NCBI GenBank assembly: GCA_013350335.1
Contig: CM023538.1
Span: 57,084,769 to 57,148,768, forward strand
Direction of reading: 5' to 3'
From: Chimonanthus salicifolius
Taxonomy: Eukaryota > Streptophyta > Magnoliopsida > Laurales > Calycanthaceae
Length of the DNA stretch: 64,000 nt
Shown: positions 9,701 through 21,500 of the stretch, in pieces
How the letters are laid out: the number at the start of each line of letters is the position of its first letter
Numbering within the stretch: position 1 is the first letter of the stretch
Notes under the pieces: generated by a model
What the model was told of the DNA's origin: nothing
The model's database searches: none
What the model saw: the letters and a program-made list of their open reading frames with translations, nothing else
Translations under genes and position numbers: made by a program

Positions 9701-12494
9701 AGAAAGTACTTTTAAATCAGTGTTACCTAGGCTTCATAGAGCCACTAGAAATAGGTCTGCAAGTGTGAGTGACTGTTATTTGGTGGAGAATGGGATTGTT
9801 TGATAATAAGTAGCATTCAAGAGGGAGCTAAGAGTACTAGAACAGAGGAGTTATGACAGGATGTCGACTCTTGTAGGGGGATTTACCTATTTTTTTGGAA
9901 GAGGAGGATGAATGTTTATGGACTGTGGACTCCTCAGGGTCCCTTTCTATTCAGATAGGGGTCAACTTAGCACTTAAAAAGGCCATTGGAGTTACTAATT
10001 CGAGTTCTCTGGCTTGGTAAGGTGTTGCTCCTCTCAGGGTTCAAGCCTTTATCTGGTGTACCTTGTAGAATTCTAACTAGGTGTTAGCTTCTTCGGAGAG
10101 GTTTGTTAAGTGGTGAAAGAGACCTATAATCCATTCCTTGTGGTCTAGATTTCTAGAATTAATGGACATCTTTTGGGTATTTAGCAATTATGTCAAAAGT
10201 ATCTTGGAGAGTTGGCAAGTGTCTAGGGTGGGCACAAGATGAAAGGTAGCTTGGTATACTATTCCCACTGCTATCCTTTGGCATTTTGGAAAGAAAGGTT
10301 CTAAGAATTTCTGAGAGAATCTTGTGAAGCTCCAAAAATCTTTGAGATGACCAAATGGAGATTGTGTGTAGGGTTATCAATTAGCAATGAATTTCTGGAT
10401 CTTTCCATGCTTGATTTTTACTGATCTTGGGAAGGTTGCTTAGACAGGAATGGTAAGGAGAATGGTAGGTTGGAGGTGTGGTCTCCTCCCCCTCAAGGTT
10501 CTTTCAAACTTAATGTGGATGGTACGGTGGGGGTAAACTGGGACCAGTTGGAATTGGAGGTGTTTTATGGAATGAGGAAGGGACATCCTTCTTAGTCTTT
10601 TCTGAACCTGTAGGTGTTGATGATTCAAATGTTGCATAGCTTTTAGGAATTAGGAAAGCCTTATCCCTTTGGGGTAAATATAGACATGCAAAATTGATTA
10701 TGGAGTGGGGTTCGGTTAATGCTATAAAGTGGGCAAGAAGGAAAAAGATTCCACTTTGGAGACTTTGATTAGTGGTGAGAGAAATCCGAAGACTTATCTT
10801 ATCGCTAGATGTTCCCTTTGAGCATGTTCAGCGGTTGGTGAGGAAGTAGCAGACTTCTTAGCTAAGCGTGGGGTGGATACTAACAAGGATTTATTGGCTA
10901 TGTTTTGATATTTTATTCATTGGGTTGGGGAGTTATGTGTTTCATTGTAAGAGTTTGTGTTTTTCTAGCTTTTGGGTACATGTCTCTTGTACCTCTTTTT
11001 TTTTTTTTGAGCGGTTAAGTCTTTTGTACCTCTCTGTGTATTGTTCTTTTTTATCTTAATATATTTTCTATTTTGTGATTGCTAAAAAAAATTAAAGAAT
11101 GCTTTGTCTCTTCTCATTGTCAATGCCATGCACCATTATTTGTAAGGTTCATGCAAATTTAATGTCGATGGCACGGCAAGGGGTAAATCAAGGTCCGGCT
11201 GGCATTGGAGGAGTTTTACATGACGATAGGGGTACAATGGTGGCAGCATTTTCTGAGTCAGTTGGGTCGATGGAGTCTAATGAGGAGGAAATGTCGACAA
11301 TTAGGAGAGCTCATTAGGTTTGGTTTGGGTTTAGGAGTGGTAATCTTGTTATCGGAGGTGATTCTACTAATGTCATCGCTTGGACTAGTAATAGGAATTC
11401 CTCACCCTCCCCCCCCCCCCCCTCCCGCCCTGGAGGTTGATCGGTGTTGCTAGGGATATATGGAGAATGTGTAGGCGTAGAGGCGTTTCCTTTACTTATA
11501 CCCCCAAACGGTGTTGCTGATTTTTTGGCGAAAGTGGGTGTTGATTCACATTCTCCATCTTTGGAGTTCTTCTCTTCCCACTAGCAGTGTTCTTTGGGTT
11601 TGGGGGCTTCTTTTGGATCCTTGTTGGGAGGATGCTTGTGGTTTTTTCTCTTTATTCTCTGTTTGTTTGTTTTTTCCTCTTATTTAGTGACTCTGAGTAT
11701 ATATCTCCTATACTCGGACTCCACTTTGTACTTTCTGTATTCTCTTCCCTTTCTTAATGATATTTAGTCAATGTTTCAAAAAAAAATGCACCGTTGTTTG
11801 TAACTTACAAGAATAAATATCATCCATCTATACCATTGAACTCATTTCTTTTCATTTTAGACCATTTATTTATTTATACTGAGAATTTGAGGTTTACAAA
11901 ATGGTGTTCATACTCTAATATATATGACGCATAAACTTTAATGCCTTAGTTCTAGGTCATTTGAGCTTGTCCTTCATATCTTGTTAATTACTTCAAAGTC
12001 TATGATGATACAACCTATGATGAAAGGACATGAATTGAGGAACTATGATACAACACTCGCATCTTTCAAAAGTTCAGGAATGTCGATAAGAATAGGATAT
12101 CTTGTTCCAAATATATTATAATAATTTTTATTTTTAATTCAAAAAAATTGCACATAATATTATGTTTTAATTTATTAAATGGATTAGTCTTGTAAGCATG
12201 CTATAAGTACGGGAATTTCTACTTTGTGGAGCTTTTTATAGTCAGATCTTTTCTATTGTATAAATCCAAAAAGAATATAATAAAATCATTAAAACATATT
12301 TGATGAAGAATCCAACAACCATCAGAGTATATGACATATATACATGTCCAACATATACAGGTGTCCAGATAGCATAAGATCAACTATAAAATATATATAT
12401 GCCCAAAGGAAACCGAAGCCATATATTGGATTAGATTGCAAACAAACACAAGAATGAATCATTTTCTGATATTTTGGAGTTTTCAGATATCATA

Positions 12495-12538
<44 letters not shown>

Positions 12539-15500
12539 CATTATCATCTGGTTAGGAGGTGCTAAAACTTTCACACCATTACTAATTTGAATCAGTTTTA
12601 TTAGTTGGTTCATATCTTGTATCAGTAAGGAAGTAAGCCAATTGATACCAACATTTTGAGCCATATCTCATATACACAAGAACTTCCATCTAATAACGAT
12701 ATAAAAAACAGCTTCAAATGTGCAGCAATACTTCGAGTTAACATGGGAAGTTGATGAAATACCAGCATTATTACTTCTAATCAGTTTTATTTGTTGGTCC
12801 AATAACAATCACAGCAGCTTCAAATGTGCAGCAATACTTTGAGTTAACATGGGAAGTTGATGAAATACCTTTGGAGGTGGTTCATTTTCACCTATCATTA
12901 TGTCAACCAACGGGTAACCTTCTTTCCCGTGCAATCTGTAACAGCGTTTCTTACATGGTATTGAGACCTAGTACAAAACAAACAATTAATCTCTATATGA
13001 GAAAATGCTAATAGTATTTCTTGACAATGCCACACACCTTAGTAACATCTTCTGAAAGCTTCATACGAGGCTGATTATTTATCTCAACCAGTTTGAAAAC
13101 GCAACCTAGAGCTGCTTGAGCATAGCAAGTAACAAGATAGGTGCCAATTCCAAATGCATCTACTTCATGACCCTGCATTCAGAATAACGTGAGCTAAGAT
13201 GGTAAGAACTAAAATAGTTTTCAAAAATTAAGAGTCTCAAATGAATGTACTTAGCAATAGAAACATAAAGAAATAATAAAATTAGGAAAAGGAAACAAAT
13301 GAAATAATAATGTATGCTTCAGATCTTAATGATGCATTTCTCTTTATGTTCAGACACTAGCAATCAGCCAGTATTTCTTGATTTCTTTTGGGGAACGAGT
13401 GGAACACCCCTTTTCTTTTGTAAAGGGGATGGTATGGTCTATTAAAAATAAGGGTTTTCATTGACCTTTAACGCTACTAGATCTATTAAAAAATAATAAT
13501 CTTCAGAAAGATCAGATAGGACCAAATAATACTATGCCTCGCAGGAGATCCAAGAGTGGGCCCCATAGTGATGATATGGTTATTTAGCACTGTATTGTGA
13601 TCACTGTAGCAAACCCAGAAGAACAAGGTGCCCTGTTACCATGTGATATTTAAAGGACTACAAAAAGAAATAGTCCTACAGCAAGGGACACCACCACAAT
13701 CTCTTTTTCGAGTAAAAAACAACAATGCCCATTCTAAAATGCATAATCATCTTAGACATAATTTTTTTTATTTGAATTGGAGACAAAAAAAAATCTATTA
13801 ATAAAACTAAGAAATACAAAAGCAAAACAACCACCAAAAAAAGTCAACAGCATACGGAGAAAGTAGAATGGGAAAATCTATTTATAATCCTTGACAAATC
13901 ACCAACAGTATCCTATCAATCCGAGAAACACGCTCACGGCTCTGCAGGTCTTTGGGCCAAGGCCACTCCACCATGCAACAAACCTTATCAAGATTGACTA
14001 CGAAAACCATGGCCAAAATAATGTGGCCTAGATAATCTACCTCTTGGAAAACCAAACACATTTTTGCGTCAATTGACAGATAATTGATCACCCTGTAAGA
14101 TCCAAAATACAACCTGTAAGTGACACAAGTAGTCATCCCAGGTGCGGCTATAGGCAAGGATGTCGTCGAATAAGATGAGGATAAATTTGCGTAAGACCAG
14201 TTTGGAAATGTCATTCATAACTGATTGGAAAGTGGAGGGAGCACTAGTGAGCCCAACAGGCATTACAAAGAGCCTCACTCTTATCTAATGATATCCCCAT
14301 CTTGAGGTCTAACTTGGAAAAAAAAAAAAGTTGACTTGTAAAGCTCATCAATAACTGGATTAGAAAAAGATCCTTTGAGAGTCCGAGAATCCACACAAAA
14401 CCACCAACTCCTGTCTTTCTTTTTTACTACTAAAATAGGTGAAAACAATGGACTCGTCTTATGACCATTGATGCTCAATTCCAACATTTCCCTTGTGATT
14501 TTTTTATCTCATTTTTATGAATGTGTGGGTAACAATAGGGATGCACATTCACCGGTGAGGTCCTCGGTGAAATATCAATCTTGTAATCATGCACCTGCAG
14601 AGGTGGACGGCCCTTTGGATCCTAAAACATCACCACAAATTCCAAAAGCAATCGGTCGAATTCCACTAAGCAAGGGAGAGACTCATGCAAGCTTTGAGTT
14701 TTCATGGGCCAAGTCAAGAAGAAGTTGCATGAGAAAGCCCGACGATGCAGCCAACAACAATTTCTCCATACAATTGATGCTCGTTGGTAGCACCTCACCA
14801 ACAACGGCACCCGATGGATGATAGTGCCTCCCATTCATTGCGAACGCCATGGTCAATTTCATCCAATCACAAACAACTAGCCCGAGACTTTGAAGTCATT
14901 GTATTCCAAGCACCATATCCAACTGTAATACCCACACACCCACCTGAGCATGTGGGAATTGTCCCACATCGCCCAAGTAGGTGGGGATGTGGGTCTTATT
15001 AAGAGGGAAGCACCCCCGCACACCACCACCCCCCCCCCCCCCCCCCACACTAACAAGAGGCCTTTTGGGCCCAAGAGTGTGACTTGGGCCCAATGTAAAA
15101 CCATACGGGTCTGTGGGGCTCAAAGCAGACAATATCTTGTTGGGTAGGGACAGGTCATTAGAAATGGTATCAGAGAAAAACTCAACTCTCTACCTATGTG
15201 GGCCCTATACCTGTGTGGTGTTGCCTGTCTGTGTGACGTGACAGAGCCGAAGACGGCTTTAGGTTTTAAGGGGGGGTGGATTGTAATACCCACAAACCCA
15301 CCTGGGTATGTGGGAATTATCCCACATCGCCCAGGTAGGTGGGGACGTGGGTCTTATTAAGAGGGAAGCACCCCCCTCATCAACAAGAGGTCTTTTGGGC
15401 CCAAGAGTGTGACTTGGGCCCAATGCAAAACAGTGCAGGTCTGGGCCCCAAAGGAGACAATATCTTGTTGGGTTGGGACGGGTCGTTACACAAACCCATT

Positions 15501-18500
15501 CAAATCAAAGACCTAGCAAATTCCAGCGCATTCTAACTTGTTTTTATCAACCACCATTACTTTTTTCTGAGCAGTAACGAAAAAGATTTTATTAAAAGAG
15601 AATAACAAGTACAAAAGAATCAACCACCATTACTTGAAACAAATTTGAGAGCTGGACAGATCATCCAAGCCTCCACCCAGTTGATGAAATTGGATGTGTT
15701 ACCACTGTCTACTAAAATTGCCAGTCTCCAACCCTTGGTGATCCCCTGGACACGCATTGTTCTTGGAGAAGATAAACCAAATGATGCATGCAGTAATATT
15801 TCGGGAGATTCCAGAGGATCCATCTCTTGGTCAGCCTCCACAAAGTCATCATGGTACCCTATTTCCAATGCCTTCACTCTCGATTGCTTTCAATGGGTTT
15901 GGGAAGACGTGTTGTACTTTGCATCTATGACCCAATGTGAACAATTTTTCTCACAATTGTAGCAAAGTCCTTTTTCCCTTCAAGCCTGCACCTCAACCAA
16001 TGAAAGTTTTTTGAAAGGAAGTTCCCCTACTACCGCCAGTTGATCCCATTGCTTGAGCCACTTGGCAATATGTTTGTAGGGCATCTAATGGTCTACTGCC
16101 ACACCATAGTCTCTATATTTTATCCTCCTATAGTTGAACAAGACCAACAATGGCTAAGAAATTGTAGGCTTAAATAACTTCACCCCTGGACTTGGGTAGC
16201 GAATCCCTCAAAACTTACTTAGTATTCTCTGACCGATCCTATTTGGCAAAGTTGGCCAAAGCCTTATCGAAATCTTGATAATCAATGTCTCAAATCATAC
16301 ACACAAGGCCCATGTAAATTCATTCTATCGCCACTCCCTTGCAGCATATTGTACCATTGAAACCATTGAGGGCCTCTCCTTCAAGGTGAAAAGACGCGGG
16401 CAAGAGGTTCTTCATCTTCGACTATCCCTTGATATCGAATGAACTATTCGGCCTGATACACCAACCTTGTTGGATCTTCCCTTGAAAATCGAGGAAAGTC
16501 CAACCATGCATAATGGGTTTGCATCCCTAGTTTATCGGCCCAAAAACCATTCGATGCTTCTGACTCCATTTCATTTCGATCCTTCAAGACCAATGGTGCA
16601 ACCCTATCATACTTTTTTTTTGAGCAGTAACAAAAGGTAATTCATTCAAAATAATAAGAAAAAGTACAAGAAAAAAAAGGTCTAAGAGTAATAGACCTTA
16701 AAGGGAAAAACCAAGAAAAAGAAATAAAAATACAATCACAAAGAACAAAAAAGAGATACAAGCAAAGGGAAAAACCAAGAAAAAGAAATAAAAATACAAT
16801 CACAAAGAACAAAAAAGAGATACAAGCAAACATCCCCTCCATCCAATAAGCTATCAAATGGTCGTCCATGGCAATCAAAGGAAGAAAACTCCTAAGAAGC
16901 CACTATCAACTCCTAGCTTAGCAAAGTAATCTGCCACACCGTTAGCTGAACGACTAACCTGAATGAATGATACATCGAGCCCTGTCACCAATGCTCTAAT
17001 CTCCCCAACCGTAGTGATCAATTTCCAAGGGAGACACCTTTGACCCTTCACCCATTTGATTACATTTTCCGAATCCCCTTCAATCACTAGTTTGCCTTAT
17101 CCATGGATTTTCCATATGGCCAAAGCTCTCCTAATGCTAAGAATTTGTGCCTCAATGGAGTTTCTAATACCAATTGATTCATTAAACATGATTGAAGTTC
17201 TACCCTCATGATTTCTAAACACACCTCCTATACCTGCTGGATCTGGTTTCCCCCTCGCCGCCCCATCCACATTAAACTTCATAACACCCCTCTCCGGAGG
17301 AATCCAGCTATCCTCTGGTTTCCTTTTCCAACTAGAACTCTTCATGCACCCATCCCAAGACAAAAGAAGATCCAAAGGTTGAAACCCCTTAAACTCTTTA
17401 CTAGACATGAGCCACAGACAAAGTCTCCATTTTGCTGTCTGAAAAAGACAATTCTCATCCAAAGACTTACCTTCAAAGATTCTAGAGTTCCTTTCTTTCC
17501 AAATTGACCACAAAACTACACCCGAGATTGCATACCATGTCAATTTCATTCTAGGTTGCAATCCCAACAATAACCAAGAGTTTACGCATCCCCACACAGT
17601 TTTATCCAATACCCACGGTACATCTAGAAATTAGCAAAGTTCAACCATAGAGTCTAAGCAAATGGGCAACTAACAAACAAGTTATCTAAATCCTCCTCCT
17701 CTAAGGCACATAGAGGAAAAAAAAATGTCCTCTCTAGATCCTAACATCCCTCTTCTCTTCAATTCTGCTCTAGTCAACACCACTTTTTAATACATACCAC
17801 TCAAAGATTTGAACCCTTAGAGGCGCGACACCATTCCAAGCAATGTTAATGGTTACTTCATCATGAAATTGATCTTTGAGCACCAAATCCACCATTGACT
17901 TGACCGAGTAGACACCTGATGAGTCACCCATCCAAATCAGTTCATCCTTATCCTCTAAGGACAAAGGAAATTCATGTACCCGAGCTAAAAGATCACCCCT
18001 GCTACCAACTTCAAAAGAGCGAAGTTCCCGACGAAACTCAAGATTCCATGAGACCTCATTACCCTCCCTTCAGTAACAATCTTTGACCAATACCCTTTTG
18101 TTCCTTGAAGCCGTATAAAGCCTTGGGTATATATCCTTTAAAGGTTGCTCCCCTAACCACAAATTTGACCAGAACTTTGTTCCATCACCTTTCCCCACCA
18201 GTAATCTAGTTTTTCCACGATACATGCTCCCCATCACTCCACGACCTTGACTCAATTTCCACCGGGCCTTAAACCACATTCGTCTACCTTATCTCCTAAA
18301 GTCCAAGCATGATGGTCCACCAAACCATACCTAGTTTTCAGAACTCTAACCACAAGAAATCACTCTCTCTCCCAAATTGCCAACTCCACTTCCAAATCAA
18401 AGCCTGATTTCTTAACTGGAGTGGAACAATTCCCAAATCCCCCTTTGGACTTGGGTTTCAGAACCTCTCACCATGCCACCAAATGAACCTTCCTTTTCTC

Positions 18501-21500
18501 ATCTTTATCACCCTATAAAAATTTCCTGACTAACTAATCAATTTTTCCCACCACCCCTTTAGGCATTTCAAAGAGTGACATGAAATAAATTGGGAGATTC
18601 ATTAAAACAAACTTGATAAGAGTAACCCTCCCATCCAAGAAAGATATCTCCTACCCCAACCGGTCGATTTCTTTTCCACTTTCTCAATCACCGGAGTCCA
18701 AAAAGATTTACGACTTGGATTCCCTCCCACAGGCAACCCAAGATAACTAAAAGGAATCTTCCCAGTATCTTCTGCAAACTCCTTGAGGCTTTTCTCTTCC
18801 ATCTCTATTCCAATCATAGTACTCATTCCAAGATTAATTTTGAGACCTGACACCAACTCAAAACATCGGAGAATCGCTTTGTAACCCAAGGCTTCCTTCC
18901 TATTTGGTTCACAAAAGAACAAGATATCATCAGCAAACTGTAAATGAGTAATAATTGCCCCATTCCCGGTGTACGAAATGCTCTAACAACTCCTAAAGCA
19001 AGGCCCTTGCTTGTTCCACCAATTTGTTTAGAATTTCACCTACAAGGGTAAAAATAAAGGGAGACAAAGGATCTTCCTGCCTCAAACCCCGTTAGTTTTT
19101 ATAGGTGGAGTTGGGAAACCATTGACCAAGATAGGAATAGGTTGTGTCCTTGATACATGATTTCATCCATCGACACCATAACCAACCAAAACCAATCCTT
19201 TCAAAAAGGTAACCTACAAATGACCAATCTACACAATCATAAGTCTATCATACTTGGCAACCCTATCATACTTGGCAGGTAATGCCACTATAGTCCTCTT
19301 GAGCTCTCTCATGTCACTAGACACTCTGCGAACCTCCCCTTCCAATTGCAACACTCGTTACTCCTTTGCAGATGACAAAGAACCCCAGAGAACTAATGCA
19401 TTGACTATAAACCTAGAAATAAAAGAATTCTAATATAACATTTGACTTCTAAATATTCTCAGTAGAAAAAAAAAAAGAAGCTTGTGTAACAATTACCTGT
19501 TTATTTAAAGCATCCAAAGTTTCCTCATTAAGGTCGTTACTAGCAGTAATTGACATTTTCCCAAAACCAGTCACGCCGAATTCTTTTTCAATTGCACGAA
19601 AAAACTTTCGAGTCTCAATAGATAAATATGCAAGGTCACCAGAGTCTAACCTAATGCCAGCTGCTTTATATCTGTAAAATAAAAGATCTTTATTAGAATG
19701 GGAGAATTTTGAATGGAAATGATATGAATACATATAAGGATCAGTTAAAGCAGAAAGCTTCTCAAGATAAATAAAAAGTTCACTGTTCAACCAGTGTCAT
19801 GTTTGCCACCCATGAAATATGAGGAAAATTTCCTAATTTACCATTTCTTTCAAAATATTATAGGGTACACTTATAGGAATCATTTTAGTGGACATTTCAC
19901 TACCTTATGCAGCTACAAGAAACATGTTTCATATGAAATATCATACATCCGCATCAACCTCTATTACATCATTAGGTTTCTTGGATCCTAACATCTAATA
20001 AACTTTGCTCATGTTCTTTCTCTGTGCAGTCTTTTTGTAAGATATTGTTGTGCAGAAGATGATTATTGTGAATGCTTGTCCATTGTGTTTAGCGGATGAG
20101 GAGTCTGTCAATCATTTGTTGCTTCATTGCCAGTTCTCTTATCAAATTTGGGTGCACTTCTTTCAATTGCTGGGTGTTTCCCTTTGCATGCCTCGTTCGT
20201 GGCGTGAGTTGTTTAATGAAGAAGTGGTGGTGATTGGTAGTTCTTTTTGACGAATCCTGTAGAGGGTGACTATCTTGAGCATTGTGTGGTCCATTTGGCT
20301 GAAACGTAATAAAAGGGTATTCCATGGTAAGGAGTGTTAAGTGGTGTCCCTTTTGGATAATATTAAAATACGGGCAGCTTGGTGGTTGGTCAGGTCGTCT
20401 AAGTTTCGAGGTGTGTCGATTTCAGATTTATGTAGAGATTTGACTTCTGTAGATTTGGTTACGCATCTTTTGGAGACTCGGCCATAAATTTCATGGACTC
20501 CTCCTGCTAGCGCCCTTCTTAAACATAATTTTGATGGAAGTGGTTTGCGAGATATTGGTTTCACAGGATATGGTGGGATCATCTGCAATGATTCAGGGTC
20601 TACACTGTTTTCCTTTGCAGGTCCACTTTGTAATAGTTCAGTAATATAGGTGGAATTGTTTGCCTTATGGCGAGACATTTTGGAATTGGAGGAGTCAGGA
20701 GTTTATGGAAGCATTGTAGAAGGTGATTCTCAAGTAGTAGTCAGCTGGGCTTTGGGTTCCCAATGTCTGTGGATTTTTTTTTTTTTGGAAATTAGCTGAA
20801 TTATATTAAGATAGAAAGAAACAAAAAAGGATGGAGGTCGAGAAGTGACCACCAACCGAGGAAAAGAAATTGATGAAGAACCAGCCTGCAACTAGGCAGG
20901 AAAAAGAAGAAACAAAGAAGATAAGGAAAAGGCTATGCCTTTGATTAATTTTATTGAATATACATTGTATTTTTCCTCTGTTACATGCATCGGTATTTAT
21001 AAAAAAACAAATAACTCGAAAATAGAAAATGACTCAATTAGGAAAGCCACTGACCTGGCTTCCTTGCTAAACTAGGACTCTTAACCAAATAGGAAACTAA
21101 CTAATGGTGGGTTGTAAGATCCCAAACAAAAATAACAAATCCTACTTGTTAATTAAGAAATAAATAAATAAATAAAAATAAATAGAAGTGGATCCGGAAG
21201 GATCAGTCCGTGTCCGTGTCCTACATCAGAAATGTTACAATAACCCCTGAATTATAATAGTCTTGTTACATTTTCCGAATCCAAAAACACCCCAGTACGA
21301 GCCATTTCATCTGCTGTGGTGTTCGTTGTCCGAGGAGTCCATTGTAGATGAAAGTTGTAAGAGGAGATCAGATGTCTAATCTGTTCAATTTTGTCCAAGT
21401 AAATCCATGGGCATTGACTGCCTAATGCCCATCCAATAACCACCTTGGAATCGCCTTCGACTATGCTTCCTACAGCCCCTAGCTTTTCCAACTCCAAGAC

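Larger units (their letters stand above)
8720..11095 (+). mobile_element. LINE, RT end to RNase H, antisense to NAPRT
   Basis: Decayed L1-type ORF2: end of RT ([17 protein letters not shown]), zinc-finger RVT region and RNase H (INAIKWAR-like). Several stops and frameshifts. It is split by a nested LINE at 9293-9509 and a 23-bp insertion at 10996-11018. The 3' end is TTGTGATTGCT plus an A run near 11,085. A direct repeat ATGGTAACACAAATTT (8724, 8751) marks the 5' side. Confidence 0.8.

Noticed and set aside
13882..14500. Functional gypsy element
   Set aside because: Deletion within RT, stops, no integrase, no LTR pair, and interrupted by two other elements.
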